In this document: piece by piece, positions 27,375 through 36,347 of the stretch
Layout of the letters: each line of letters opens with the position of its first letter
Numbering within the stretch: the first letter of the stretch is position 1
Assembly (NCBI RefSeq): GCF_028623165.1
Contig: NZ_CP117768.1
Coordinates: 6,390,001 to 6,454,000 of the forward strand
Source of the DNA: Nostoc sp. UHCC 0926
GTDB lineage: Bacteria > Cyanobacteriota > Cyanobacteriia > Cyanobacteriales > Nostocaceae
Reading direction: 5' to 3'
DNA: 64,000 nucleotides
Notes under the pieces: model-generated
The model's input: the letters and a program-made list of their open reading frames with translations, nothing else
What the model was told of the DNA's origin: nothing
Databases searched by the model: none
Made by a program: the position numbers and the translations under genes

Positions 27375-28213
27375 GTATTACCGTTTTCGTGTTTTTTGCC
27401 GTTACCTTCTTGAGTTACTGACTCGCCGATCAACTCATGAAACATTTCACTTGAGTTGGCTGGGTCTACAAAGACAATTTTGGCATTATTGCTCTCACCA
27501 AGTTTTTGGCTAGCATCTACGTAATCTTGAGCCACAAGATACCGCAAAATGTCCCTACTATCTGGATTGGAACGTAGAGCTTGAGAAATGATTTGCACTG
27601 AAGCCATAGTTCCTTCTGCTTTTTTAATGGCAGCTTCTTTTTCCCCTTCTGCTTCAGTAATCAGCGCCCGTTTTTTGATTACAGCGGCTTGCTCCTCTTC
27701 CCTCGACTTTCGTACACTCTCAGGTAGTGTAATACTCTGAAGGTCTAACCGGAGAATATCAATTCCCCAATCTACCGTTATATTATTCAACTGGTCTAAG
27801 AGGGCTGTGTCCATCTCTGCCCTGGAGACATTGGTCTGCTCTAGGGTGTTCTGGGCAATGATTTCCCGGAGCGTGGTTGTGGTTACCTGTGTCAGTGCCC
27901 CTTGCAGATCCTCAATAGCATAAAAGCTTTTCTCAATATCTCTAATGCGCCAGTACACAATAGCGTCCACTTCCACGTAAATATTATCTTGGGTGATCAC
28001 ATTCTGAGGTTTAATGTCTAAAAACTGCTCTCGTGTAGTATCTTCCATCACAACCTGATCTACCAAGGGAACAATAAAGTTCAGCCCAGGTTTAAGTTTC
28101 CGATGATACCGCCCTAGGCGTTCGACTAGGGCTTCATTACCTTGATTAATCAGTTTTGCAGAACCTAAGGCATAACCTATAAGCACTAAAACTATAAAAA
28201 TGATTGGCTCCAT
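27371..28213 (-). CDS. Stomatin-like SPFH/Band 7 protein
   Basis: A 280-residue protein with one N-terminal transmembrane helix (IIFIVLVLIGYALG). The SPFH domain follows, recognisable by NEGNEALVERLGRYHRKLKPGLNFIVP-like sequence (here QGNEALVERLGRYHRKL), TREQFLDIKPQNVITQDN and LRLDLQSITLPESV. A C-terminal coiled coil reads ALITEAEGEKEAAIKKAEG. The length and layout are those of stomatin/slipin proteins that form rings on membranes and often regulate proteases. No NfeD partner is adjacent. The ATG at 28213 has AGGAG upstream. The gene ends tail to tail with folP, overlapping by 4 bp. Confidence 0.93.
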   Translation of the reverse strand: MEPIIFIVLVLIGYALGSAKLINQGNEALVERLGRYHRKLKPGLNFIVPLVDQVVMEDTTREQFLDIKPQNVITQDNIYVEVDAIVYWRIRDIEKSFYAIEDLQGALTQVTTTTLREIIAQNTLEQTNVSRAEMDTALLDQLNNITVDWGIDILRLDLQSITLPESVRKSREEEQAAVIKKRALITEAEGEKEAAIKKAEGTMASVQIISQALRSNPDSRDILRYLVAQDYVDASQKLGESNNAKIVFVDPANSSEMFHELIGESVTQEGNGKKHENGNT

Positions 28214-28363
28214 ACATACTCCTATTCAGCTTTTGGGAGAATTTAGTTAGTGTCAAGGATATGCTACTAGCTTGTCATATCTTTGAGTTTAATGTTTTGA
28301 GTCTGTAATTTTATCACCACTGAGCAATGCTGTGCCCCTACGAAAGGCAGTATTCATCCACCC

Positions 28364-29005
28364 CTAAGACTCAGAATTATTAATGGTGCGGCTATTACAA
28401 AGATTCATCGCCTTTTCTACTCCCTGCTTGAGGCTTAGTTCAATACACTCAACCACGAACTGAAGTACAAGAGACATTTGCTGATTTTCGGCTGCGGAAA
28501 ATCGCCCCAGCACATGGGAGATAGCATCAGAATCATCGTTATTAGCTGCACCTTTCGGTTTACCAATACCGATTCGCAAACGGGGAAAGTTTTGGGTACT
28601 AAGATGTGCGATCGCACTTTTCATGCCGTTATGTCCTCCAGCCGAACCAGACAACCGCAGGCGAGTTTTCCCCAAAGGCAAGTCCATATCGTCATAAATC
28701 ACCAGCACTAACTCAGGAGGCAATTTATACCAACTTGTCACCGCTTGTATTGACTGTCCTGAGCGATTCATATAAGTTAACGGCTTTAGCAAGCGAATCT
28801 TACCTCCACCTGGGGCCATACCTTCGCCATACTCACCCTGAAACTTGCGGTTTTCTGCTAAGGGAATGCGCCAAGAACGGGAGAGAGTTTCTAGAGCAGC
28901 AAAGCCGATATTATGGCGTGTTTGGTCGTATTTAGCTTCTGGATTCCCCAACCCGACAATTAGCTGGGGAATCACCAAAGCTGGTTGCGTAACAGCTTCT
29001 GTCAT
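28364..29005 (-). CDS. pth: Peptidyl-tRNA hydrolase
   Basis: A 213-residue enzyme. The catalytic His is in DQTRHNIGF, the conserved Asn residues are in GLGNPEAKYD and TYMNRSGQS, and the signature DDMDLPLGKTRLRLSGSAGGHNG is present. It frees tRNA from peptidyl-tRNA that drops off ribosomes. It ends with a short Ser/Asn-rich tail. The gene is 724 bp upstream of the Band 7 stop on the same strand and seems to have its own promoter in the repeat-rich spacer. Confidence 0.96.
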   Translation of the reverse strand: MTEAVTQPALVIPQLIVGLGNPEAKYDQTRHNIGFAALETLSRSWRIPLAENRKFQGEYGEGMAPGGGKIRLLKPLTYMNRSGQSIQAVTSWYKLPPELVLVIYDDMDLPLGKTRLRLSGSAGGHNGMKSAIAHLSTQNFPRLRIGIGKPKGAANNDDSDAISHVLGRFSAAENQQMSLVLQFVVECIELSLKQGVEKAMNLCNSRTINNSES

Positions 29006-29397
29006 TTTGGCTACAGTCGATCAATTTTAGATTTTAGATTTGCGCTAGCGTAGCGTAAAGCCTTCTCTTCTCCCTACAGCCCTTCTCAAGACAGGAGACG
29101 CTACGCGTAGCTTGCTTCCACGTTCGCGGAGCGTCCACGTAGGGAAGTGGTACGGGCATCCTACGGCAGGCGCTAGCCTCTCCCTTTGGGAGAAGGGGAA
29201 ATGCACTCGCGTTTGAGAGGCTTCGCTTAGAGCGAGTCTCTGAGCGTCTTTTGGATTGAAAGAAACTACAAGGGTATAGGGCTTGTGATTTTAGATTGAC
29301 GATTTTGATTTGTTCCGTCCACCAGAGACGTTGCTATGAACCGTAAAACAATCTAAAATCCAAAATCCGAAATCCAAAATTGGTATAGTGCAATCTC
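29006..29397. other. Repeat-rich spacer upstream of pth (392 bp)
   Basis: Most of this spacer is dispersed repeat DNA: a 108-bp block at 29067-29174, a second patch near 29180-29250, and the AT-rich ATTTTAGATT / AATCTAAAATCC words at both ends (29024-29040 and 29348-29385). No gene is seen. Confidence 0.65.
29067..29174. repeat. 108-bp dispersed repeat, copy 1
   Basis: This block, beginning CTTCTCCCTACAGCCC and ending TACGGCAGGCGCT, is repeated almost base for base at 42053-42159. The only difference I see is near GCGTCCACGTAGG versus GCGTCCCGTAGG. It contains internal inverted words such as GACGCTACGCGTAGC. Confidence 0.85.
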
Positions 29398-29670
29398 CTA
29401 GCTAAGTTGGGAAGAACTAGTGGTATCCTGCTCAGATTTAGCAGGATGGATTTGCTTAGGTTCCAATTCAGCAGTAGTCTTTACAGTTTCTTCTAACTGT
29501 TCTGCTTCTTTTTGAAACTCGTTTTGAAACTCCTTGGAAGCTTCTTGGAAACTACGAATTGTTTTGCCCACACTCCGACCAATTTCTGGCAGCTTCTTTG
29601 GGCCAAAGATTAACAATGCCACTACCATAATTACAGCCATTTCCGGCAGACCGATACCAAATATATTCAT
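29398..29670 (-). CDS. tatA: Twin-arginine translocase subunit TatA
   Basis: A 90-residue protein with a short N-terminal transmembrane helix (MAVIMVVALLIFGPKKLPEIG), the hallmark FGPKKLPE motif, an amphipathic helix (SVGKTIRSFQEASKEFQNEF) and a polar tail. TatA forms the pore for folded proteins in the Tat export pathway in plasma and thylakoid membranes. The ATG at 29670 has GGAG about 9 nt upstream. It lies downstream of psbH on the same strand, separated by a strong terminator, so it has its own transcript. Confidence 0.95.
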   Translation of the reverse strand: MNIFGIGLPEMAVIMVVALLIFGPKKLPEIGRSVGKTIRSFQEASKEFQNEFQKEAEQLEETVKTTAELEPKQIHPAKSEQDTTSSSQLS

Positions 29671-29756
29671 TTTTGTCTCCTGTAAACTATAGAATCACTA
29701 TAGAAACTCACATATTATGTAGTCTACTCAATAGTTAGTGTGAACTGAGCGTTGAC

Positions 29757-29779
29757 AAAAAAACCCGGACGAACCGGGT
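29757..29779 (-). terminator. Rho-independent terminator of psbH
   Basis: Read on the minus strand, the perfect stem ACCCGG/CCGGGT with loop TTCGT is followed by a run of seven T. It starts about 40 bp beyond the psbH stop codon and is a textbook intrinsic terminator, which is rather uncommon in cyanobacteria. Confidence 0.85.
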
Positions 29780-29820
29780 GTAATTTAACTTGTTATCCAA
29801 ACTTGATAGCTATGTATTCG

Positions 29821-30024
29821 TTAGCGTCCTAAACTCCGCCAATCGACAAGTACATCCTGAACCAACAGTGATTTATTGTAAAGTTGCAGAATAATCAGCA
29901 GAAACACTAAAAATAGCGCCATAAAAACAGCCATCACAGGGGTAGTACCCCAACCTGGAGCCACTTTCCCATACTCAGAGTTCAGTGGTTTCAGGATATC
30001 TCCCAACCTAGTCCTTTGTGCCAT
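29821..30024 (-). CDS. psbH: Photosystem II protein H
   Basis: A 67-residue protein with the typical sequence MAQRTRLGDILKPLNSEYGK and GWGTTPVMAVFM, one transmembrane helix (MALFLVFLLIILQLYN) and the C-terminal VDWRSLGR. PsbH is a single-span subunit of photosystem II near the QB site. It stabilises the complex and helps assemble CP47. It diverges from psbN, with an 85-bp spacer that must carry both promoters. The usual cyanobacterial psbH/psbN pairing confirms it. Confidence 0.97.
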   Translation of the reverse strand: MAQRTRLGDILKPLNSEYGKVAPGWGTTPVMAVFMALFLVFLLIILQLYNKSLLVQDVLVDWRSLGR

Positions 30025-30109
30025 AGTTCACCTAAGATTACTTGCCAAAGCTTTTTTTAATCTTCTGTAATATTCTATAAGAATAGCACTCATAATCTAT
30101 CCCTCAATT

Positions 30110-30241
30110 ATGGAACCCGCAATAGTTCTTAGTATTTCTGTGGCTGCCGTGGTGGTTGTCATCACCGGACTGTCGATTTATACCTCCTTTGGTCCTCCTA
30201 GCAAGCAATTGAACGATCCGTTTGATGATCACGAAGATTAA
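30110..30241 (+). CDS. psbN: PsbN, photosystem II assembly factor
   Basis: A 43-residue ORF: MEPAIVLSISVAAVVVVITG, then LSIYTSFGPPSKQLNDPFDD and HED. This is the canonical PsbN with one transmembrane helix and the conserved TSFGPPS turn. It helps assemble photosystem II and is not a subunit of the finished complex. It begins at ATG 30110, 85 bp from the start of psbH on the other strand. Confidence 0.95.
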   Translation: MEPAIVLSISVAAVVVVITGLSIYTSFGPPSKQLNDPFDDHED

Positions 30242-30296
30242 AAGAATTAGGAGTTAGGAGTCAATGCTAGTAGAGTTTGGCAAAAATCCAGCTTAA

Positions 30297-30342
30297 GACA
30301 AGGGGCAAAATCCCCTTGTTAAAGGTAGACAAACTGACGCCC
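30297..30342. repeat. Dispersed repeat, also found at 61932-61977
   Basis: The reverse complement contains GCGTCAGTTTG, CTACCTTTAACAAGG and ATTTTGCCCC, and matches 61932-61977 at roughly nine of ten positions. It holds the small inverted repeat GGGGCAAAATCCCC. It lies between psbN and the alpha-mannosidase 3' end. Confidence 0.75.
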
Positions 30343-30358
30343 CAGTGTTAGTGGTGAC

Positions 30359-33300
30359 TCATCCAAGTCTGGGATTAATCGCTGGTATCACCTTGAAACT
30401 AGCGATTTTCCAAGGCTGTATCGTCAAGATTTGTTGCTGAGATGAGAATTCAGTCGTAGAGGAACGCTCTAACAAATCTACTGTATCTCCTAAATTCAAC
30501 CCTAAATCACTTTGCAAAGATAACTCGGCTGTTTCTCCGTGACATTCATAACACCGCAGAATTAACTGCTGTAGATCATCCTCAGATGGCTTCAAGGCCA
30601 TTAAGATTAAATTTTCAGCTGATAAATCTAGAAACTTCACCCCCAACCCCTCTTTGCTAGCAAAGAGGGGAGAATTTTTATGTGGGTTTTGATTAACGGG
30701 ATTCAATAGCACTTGCAACGGTATATTCAATTCATAGCCACGCCGTACCGTATGGGCTGATTCCCAGCTACCAACATGAGGATACAAGGCATAGGTAAAT
30801 TCATGCCAACCTCTATCAGCCTCTGAGTCTGGCCAATTAGGACTGCGTAGAAGTGTCAAGCGGAGTTGATTTGATTTGCTGTCGTAACCGTATTTACAAT
30901 CATTCAGTAAACTAACTCCGTAAATACCCTCCTGTGTTTCTCCTGTTAAATCAGCCCAACGCAAAGCGGGAACTTCCCATTTTGCTTGTTCTGCGGGGGT
31001 TTTTGGTTTAGTTGGGCGGCGAATCGCACCACAGGGAATTTCATAGGTAGCAAAGTCTGCTTCAACATTCAGAGGAAAAGCAGCTTTTACCAATACATGA
31101 TTTTCTTGCCAATTGACGGTAGTAGCTATGTTCAGCAGAGGTGAACCAGCTTCTAAAATATAGTCTTGGCAAAATTCCGATTCACCCAACTGACGCACCA
31201 CGCGCACACGACTTTGCACTGGGCCTTGTTCTAGCCACTGAATAGATTGAAGATTTGTTGAAGGTAAGGGATGCTGGGCATAATTGGGGTCAATATTCCA
31301 AGCATCCCAATATTGACCACTGTCTTTAAAAGCTTGTAGTTGATTCCCCGCCCCACTCAAAACTTCTCGTTGATAAGTTTTGTCAAAAACACTTGATAAA
31401 TCTCCGGTGTCAGGATCAATGACAACTCGCAGGAATTCATTTTCTAAAATCCAGTCTGGGAGGAGTGGGGGGGATGGGGGAGATGTAGCTTTAGCTTCCC
31501 GCAGGGTGGGAGATGAGGGGGAAAGCCAAAATATGCGGTAGCCAACGGGTGGAATTTCGGTGGCGAGAAATAGTAGCGTTGATGGTTCAGATAATTGGGA
31601 GACGAGTTGCTTTCCAGAAGCATCATAAATCTGCCATTCTTGGGTAGCTGTTGCTGGCGTGGGTAAGGCTACAGAGACTACCTCAGAACGCTGCCAATTG
31701 AGAGAATTAAAAACGAAAATAGGCAAACTATCAGATTTTGGTGGTTCTGATCGGGTAATGTGAGATGCGATCGCTAAGAGTGATTTATCTAATATCTTCG
31801 TTCCCACTTGTTCCACTTGTTGCCACTGGGGCAACGCATCCAGATAAACTTGGGTAATTGAAGAACCAGGTAAAATATCGTGAAACTGCTGAAATAACAC
31901 CAGTTTCCAAGCTGCTTCGATTTCTGCTTTGGGATATGTCACGCCACAGCTTACAGTTGCCAAGGTAGCAAATAGTTCAGCTTGATACAATAAATTTTCA
32001 CAACGACGATTCCAACGTTTTTGATCTGCGTGGGTAGTGTAGCAACCGCGATGGAATTCGAGGTATAGTTCATCATTCCAAGTGGGGCTTTTGATTTTGG
32101 ATTTTGGGTCGCACCTTTGGTGCGCTTCCAGCGCAACTTGGATTTTGGATTGTGAAGTTAACTGACTACTAATCTCCTGTAAATACTTTTCAGCCGTCGT
32201 AAATTCTAAGTCTGGAAACAAAGGCGACTTTTGCCAGCGTTGGGCGGTTTCTAACATATCACGGGTGGGGCCGCCGCCGTGGTCGCCGACACCGGGAAGC
32301 CAGAGGGATTCTGGTAAACCAGTTTGGGCTTGCCATTCAAGAGCATAGGATGCCATTTTAACTGGGTTAATGCTTTCACCGATAAGTGCAGACATCAAAC
32401 TAAAGACTTCGCTCCCGTCAGGCGATCGCCACCAAAAAGCCCCATAATCAAACTTAGTAGTATCATTCCACCGCAACTTCTGCGTGACAAAATACTCAAT
32501 TCCGGCATTAGCGAAAAACTGCGGTAAAGTTGCACAGAAACCAAAACTATCTGGAACCCAAACTATAGTTGAAAGCTTACCGAATTTTTCTTGGATGTAA
32601 CGCTGACCATACAATAGCTGACGGACTATTGATTCACCAGCAATCAGGTTGAGTTCCGGTTCCACCCACATACCACCGACAACTTCCCAACGTCCAGCGG
32701 CTACCTGTGCTTGAATTCCCTCAAATAAATCCGGGCGATGTTCCTCAATCCAAGCATAAAGTGCGGGAGTCGAATGACAGAAAATTAACTCAGGAAAATC
32801 TTCTTGCAACTTCAGAACCGACTCAAAGGTGTTTTGCGCCGCATTCCAAGTTTCACTCACAGGCCATAGCCATGCTAAATCTAAATGAGCATGACCCAAC
32901 AATAAAATTTTAGATTTTGAGTCGCACCTTTGGTGCGCTTCCAGCGCAACTTGGATTTTGGATTGAATTAGGTTTTGGCGTAAGGACAAAAACGATTTTA
33001 CCAACTCTCCTTTCTCTTCCTTGGCGTTTTTGGCGTCTTCTATGCGAGACGCTGCGCGATGGCGGTTCGTAACCTCCCCCACCATCGCCGCCAAAACATC
33101 CAACTTTTCCGGCGCAAACCTTTCCAAATAAAGCTGCACCACAGCTAACTCATCAGCCACAAAACCCGGATCGGGATTATTATCATCAATAGACTCATAA
33201 ACTAGAAGCGATCGCACTAAAGCACCATCACTATGTCCCGGACTCACTAACCGCAAAGCGACAATAAACTCTTCCCCTGGCGTCACCCCTTGACTGATAA

Positions 33301-33679
33301 GCACTCTAGGCGAACAATCAAATAAATCACCCTCCAGCACTAACTCCCCATTCACATAAATCTCAGCAGAATCTGCCCACCAAACCAGCGCCAGCCGCAA
33401 AGATAACCCAGCTAAGGGATAGCCCTGTAAATCTTGGGGCACTACCAATCTTTGCACTAGCCATAGCACTTTTTTTCCGCCTGTCCAAGCGATATGTTCT
33501 TGAGCATTCAACTGAACAGGTTGCCAATGAGACAAATCAGCAGCTACAACATTAGTAATAATCAGGTTAGATTCCTGATATAACCAAGTAGACTGAAGAT
33601 TAACTTGACAAAAAGAGCGCAGTTGCTCAATTGCTTGTGAGATGAATTTGGTATGAGATTGAGAGACATTCGGGGTCAT
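30359..33679 (-). CDS. Alpha-mannosidase, glycoside hydrolase family 38
   Basis: An 1106-residue cytoplasmic enzyme. The zinc-binding opening of the GH38 domain is GHAHLDLAWLWP (about residues 260-271). The nucleophile region is VWVPDSFGFC, and a third zinc site lies in QFHDILPGSS. C-terminal beta domains follow (LENEFLRVVIDPDTGDLSSV, then YEIPCGAIRRPT). It removes alpha-mannose from glycans. Two copies of the peptide SKIQVALEAHQRCDSKSKI are inserted: one at about residues 238-258, just before the zinc motif, and one at about 510-529. They are encoded by a dispersed repeat. A third odd segment (about 203-220) is also repeat-like. The frame stays open despite these insertions, so the gene seems functional. 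Single gene. Confidence 0.93.
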   Translation of the reverse strand: MTPNVSQSHTKFISQAIEQLRSFCQVNLQSTWLYQESNLIITNVVAADLSHWQPVQLNAQEHIAWTGGKKVLWLVQRLVVPQDLQGYPLAGLSLRLALVWWADSAEIYVNGELVLEGDLFDCSPRVLISQGVTPGEEFIVALRLVSPGHSDGALVRSLLVYESIDDNNPDPGFVADELAVVQLYLERFAPEKLDVLAAMVGEVTNRHRAASRIEDAKNAKEEKGELVKSFLSLRQNLIQSKIQVALEAHQRCDSKSKILLLGHAHLDLAWLWPVSETWNAAQNTFESVLKLQEDFPELIFCHSTPALYAWIEEHRPDLFEGIQAQVAAGRWEVVGGMWVEPELNLIAGESIVRQLLYGQRYIQEKFGKLSTIVWVPDSFGFCATLPQFFANAGIEYFVTQKLRWNDTTKFDYGAFWWRSPDGSEVFSLMSALIGESINPVKMASYALEWQAQTGLPESLWLPGVGDHGGGPTRDMLETAQRWQKSPLFPDLEFTTAEKYLQEISSQLTSQSKIQVALEAHQRCDPKSKIKSPTWNDELYLEFHRGCYTTHADQKRWNRRCENLLYQAELFATLATVSCGVTYPKAEIEAAWKLVLFQQFHDILPGSSITQVYLDALPQWQQVEQVGTKILDKSLLAIASHITRSEPPKSDSLPIFVFNSLNWQRSEVVSVALPTPATATQEWQIYDASGKQLVSQLSEPSTLLFLATEIPPVGYRIFWLSPSSPTLREAKATSPPSPPLLPDWILENEFLRVVIDPDTGDLSSVFDKTYQREVLSGAGNQLQAFKDSGQYWDAWNIDPNYAQHPLPSTNLQSIQWLEQGPVQSRVRVVRQLGESEFCQDYILEAGSPLLNIATTVNWQENHVLVKAAFPLNVEADFATYEIPCGAIRRPTKPKTPAEQAKWEVPALRWADLTGETQEGIYGVSLLNDCKYGYDSKSNQLRLTLLRSPNWPDSEADRGWHEFTYALYPHVGSWESAHTVRRGYELNIPLQVLLNPVNQNPHKNSPLFASKEGLGVKFLDLSAENLILMALKPSEDDLQQLILRCYECHGETAELSLQSDLGLNLGDTVDLLERSSTTEFSSQQQILTIQPWKIASFKVIPAINPRLG
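32091..32152 (-). repeat. In-frame palindromic repeat within the alpha-mannosidase gene (copy B)
   Basis: The plus strand reads GATTTTGGGTCGCACC, TTTGGTGCGC, TTCCAGCGCAACTTGG and ATTTTGGATT. The two hairpins are GCACC/GGTGC and GCGC/GCGC. Copies occur at 32905-32967 and 37541-37595. It translates to SKIQVALEAHQRCDPKSKI on the minus strand. Confidence 0.88.
32905..32967 (-). repeat. In-frame palindromic repeat within the alpha-mannosidase gene (copy A)
   Basis: Nearly identical to copy B at 32091-32152 across the core GTCGCACCTTTGGTGCGC and TTCCAGCGCAACTTGGATTT. Here it adds SKIQVALEAHQRCDSKSKI immediately before the catalytic zinc motif. Confidence 0.88.
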
Positions 33680-33766
33680 ATTTTCGCTAAGATGAGGTGT
33701 TGGTCGTTTTTATTGTTTGGCGCGAGTCTCACAACTTAACAAGACTTGAACTAAAAAATTACTACT

Positions 33767-35476
33767 ATGTCTTCTGGTTCCTCTGGTCGTTATCAAAGCA
33801 AACTATTTAACTTTGTCCACCAGCAATCTCGGCGGGTGACAGAACAGTGGGAACACACCTTCCGGCATTTGCAAGTTGCCACTAAGTGGGGTGTGGAGGT
33901 ACTACTTTACCCAGTGTATCTACTGTTTCATTCATCTGAATCATCTGGGAAAACACTACATACCAAAGAACCACAAACTAGACTAAAGTTACAACCAAAT
34001 GATACTGATTTCCAGCCGGAAATGCCAAATGTTGATACCCCTATTCAACATGTACTAGAAACTATCCATTATCTATCAGATGATCAACCCGCCTCTACTC
34101 CTGCAAAAACAGTTGAACCTTTCAAGCCCTTAGCTTTATTGGGAGTTTTTCAGCTGAAATTCGTTGATAATAACTCGACAAATAACGCTAATCTTACTCA
34201 ATCATTAAATATTACAGAGAATAAAGCCGGAGTTCTGAACCCTTCACAGCAAGAGAATGCTCTCAAGCAGCATCTTCCAGTAGTGCGCGGAATTGCTACA
34301 GATTTGATGAATCGGAATTTAGTACTTGTTACTGCCGATAATGAAATTCTAGATATTTTAACACCCCAACAGCAGGCAAAATTAGAAGACAGAATTATTA
34401 ACGAAGTTGCTAATTACTGGCAGTCTTCTCTACGAGACGCTACGCGAACGCGTAGCGTTCCGTTGGTGCAGCCTCTCCAAGAGTTGGAAAGGCGGTTGCT
34501 CGAAGCTAAAAAAGAAACGGAGTTACTACCACAAATTGACCGTCTATTAGCAAAACTCACTGATGGAAATACAGGCAATATTCCAGTTATAGCTGAGGGG
34601 ATACCAAAAGAGTTACTTAATACAGATAGATTATTAGCATTTCTAGATATAGCCGTTGCTAAGTTAGAGTCAAATACTTTAGTACCTGTGCAAGAACGTA
34701 GCCAGGAAATTGTCCAAGTTGCTCAAACTCAGTTAAACATATTTCTTTATGGCAAAGAGCAATTAGCTGGTAGGGGAGAAGTTGCACCTAATGCTGATAT
34801 GGAAACTCATACACTGAATATTCATGCTTTGATTGAGGGGGCACTTAATTACTTTTTTGGTGTTGGTACTAGAAAAACACTTGAGTCAACAACTAATAAT
34901 GATAGATTGCCAGGTAAAATATTACCATCACGCTTTAAAAAGGCCTTGTCTAAAAGCCGTCAGTTGGAAAAACAGGATTTAACCGATGATCCTTGGCTAA
35001 CGTGGAATGATTTATTTGGTGATACCGAAACAGTTGCTGACAAGCCAGTTACACTTTCTCAAAAGACAAATCCTGCTTTAGCCCCAAATTTATCAGTAGG
35101 ACATTTTCCACAAAATAATTTGAGTGTAAAACAACCTAAAGTCGGATCTGGCTTGGTGCGAAGGAAACAACCAACTAGTGTTCTTGCTGCAAGTCGAAAA
35201 ACATCTGGAAAAGTCACCTCTGCAACACAAACCGAAACCCGCATTTCCCAAACTAAAAGTGAGAGTCGTAAAGGGGAAATTTTGCAACAGCAATTTCACC
35301 AAAGTAGTCAAGTTGAGGCACAGCCAGATTGGATAGAAACCAAAGCAACTTCAACAGGCTATGAGAAGCACCCCTTAGAACAACTTCTAGAATGGGTTGA
35401 TTATGTTATGCTCTGGCTAGAAGAAAGATTTGTAAATATTTTTGAGTCGTTACGGCAGCTATGGCAGAGGAAATAA
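33767..35476 (+). CDS. Hypothetical protein, low-complexity, unknown function
   Basis: A 569-residue protein starting MSSGSSGRYQSKLFNFVHQQ at ATG 33767. The N-terminal part (to about residue 60) and the region 165-345 look folded and helical. Residues 340-540 are polar and low in complexity (Ser, Thr, Gln, Lys). The C-terminus (LLEWVDYVMLWLEERFVNIFESLRQLWQR) is an aromatic, amphipathic helix that could bind membrane. I do not recognise a family. The segment at about 221-240 (LRDATRTRSVPLVQPLQ) is encoded by dispersed repeat DNA inserted in frame. It diverges from the mannosidase gene with an 87-bp spacer. Confidence 0.65.
   Translation: MSSGSSGRYQSKLFNFVHQQSRRVTEQWEHTFRHLQVATKWGVEVLLYPVYLLFHSSESSGKTLHTKEPQTRLKLQPNDTDFQPEMPNVDTPIQHVLETIHYLSDDQPASTPAKTVEPFKPLALLGVFQLKFVDNNSTNNANLTQSLNITENKAGVLNPSQQENALKQHLPVVRGIATDLMNRNLVLVTADNEILDILTPQQQAKLEDRIINEVANYWQSSLRDATRTRSVPLVQPLQELERRLLEAKKETELLPQIDRLLAKLTDGNTGNIPVIAEGIPKELLNTDRLLAFLDIAVAKLESNTLVPVQERSQEIVQVAQTQLNIFLYGKEQLAGRGEVAPNADMETHTLNIHALIEGALNYFFGVGTRKTLESTTNNDRLPGKILPSRFKKALSKSRQLEKQDLTDDPWLTWNDLFGDTETVADKPVTLSQKTNPALAPNLSVGHFPQNNLSVKQPKVGSGLVRRKQPTSVLAASRKTSGKVTSATQTETRISQTKSESRKGEILQQQFHQSSQVEAQPDWIETKATSTGYEKHPLEQLLEWVDYVMLWLEERFVNIFESLRQLWQRK
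34428..34488. repeat. Dispersed repeat inserted in frame in the 569-residue gene
   Basis: The stretch contains GAGACGCTACGCGAACGCGTAGCG, split as GAGACGCTACGCG and AACGCGTAGCG, plus GTTCCGTTGGTGCAGCCTCT. The latter matches in inverted form AGAGGCTGCGCCAACGGGAAC at about 11702 (19 of 21 positions). The reading frame is kept through it. Confidence 0.7.
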
Positions 35477-35946
35477 GCAGATGTTAATTCTCTTTCCTTG
35501 TGCGCTTTCTCCCAGAAACTCAACTACGACGTTGCACATTGAAAAATAACAATTACAGTGTTGTTGGATCAACCGCTACAATTCCTTCAGACACATAGCG
35601 AATAAAATCTTTAGTAGAGCGATCGCATCCACTTCTATCAAACAGGCGATCGCATATTAAAATGTAGAGTCAATTATTTACATTATCTGCAATACCTTTG
35701 GGAAAAAGGTGTGTTTAACTTTTTGCCGAAACAGCCTAAGACAAGTGTGTGCTTGGCTGTTAGGCAAGTTGTCACCACTTTAGGGACTTCCAGTTAAAAA
35801 AACATCCCATCCCTGCGGGACGCTCCGCGAACGTAGGGGCGCAAGGCCTTGCGCCCCTACAATCAATTCATTTGTTGCAAAGATTTTTGGAAATAGATCA
35901 ATTTTTGTGATCAGGCCAAAAAAGGTGTGCATCATCCAGGTTTGCT
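35477..35946. other. Gene-free spacer (470 bp)
   Basis: Convergent spacer between two hypothetical genes. It contains HIP1 words, the sequence TTTAGGGACTTCCAG with TTAAAAAAACATCC (35782-35810, related to 41879-41905), and the 28-bp palindrome at 35833-35860. No ORF is seen. Confidence 0.5.
35833..35860. repeat. Dispersed palindrome GGGCGCAAGGCCTTGCGCCC, second copy
   Basis: Identical over 28 bp to the copy at 5764-5791. Confidence 0.85.
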
Positions 35947-36297
35947 CTATGTCAATCCTTGTAAATTGACGAAGGTATTGTTATCTGAAAAATATGTTGC
36001 TGAAGATTGAGAATTATTTTCAACCAAAATAGGCTCTCCTTTTACTCCTCCACGGGTAAGAGTACAAATCTTATAAAAGTTTTCACACTCAAAGATTGCC
36101 AAAACTAGCTCTTTCCCTGTTTGGTAAGAAGATGGTAAAGGTTTCCCTACCTCGCATTCCAGATCAATTTCGTTGTCACGCCACTGTAACTTCCAAATAC
36201 GTTTTTCGGTTATTGGTGCTTTGACAGACTGAGCGATCGCACTATATACCTGCTCTGCTTTAATATCATCCTTAGCTGCTGGCACAAAAAACTTCAT
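35947..36297 (-). CDS. Hypothetical protein, 116 residues
   Basis: Starts at ATG 36297 with MKFFVPAAKDDIKAEQVYSA and contains a regular alternation of strands and short helices (KRIWKLQWRDNEIDLECEVG, then LVLAIFECENFYKICTLTRGG). It looks like a small globular protein. I recognise no family. It lies 51 bp downstream of the SDR gene on the same strand, so the two are probably co-transcribed. Confidence 0.65.
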   Translation of the reverse strand: MKFFVPAAKDDIKAEQVYSAIAQSVKAPITEKRIWKLQWRDNEIDLECEVGKPLPSSYQTGKELVLAIFECENFYKICTLTRGGVKGEPILVENNSQSSATYFSDNNTFVNLQGLT

Positions 36298-36347
36298 AGG
36301 CTGAGGTTACAAGTAACGTGAATTTCACTAGCACCAGCGTAACGCAG

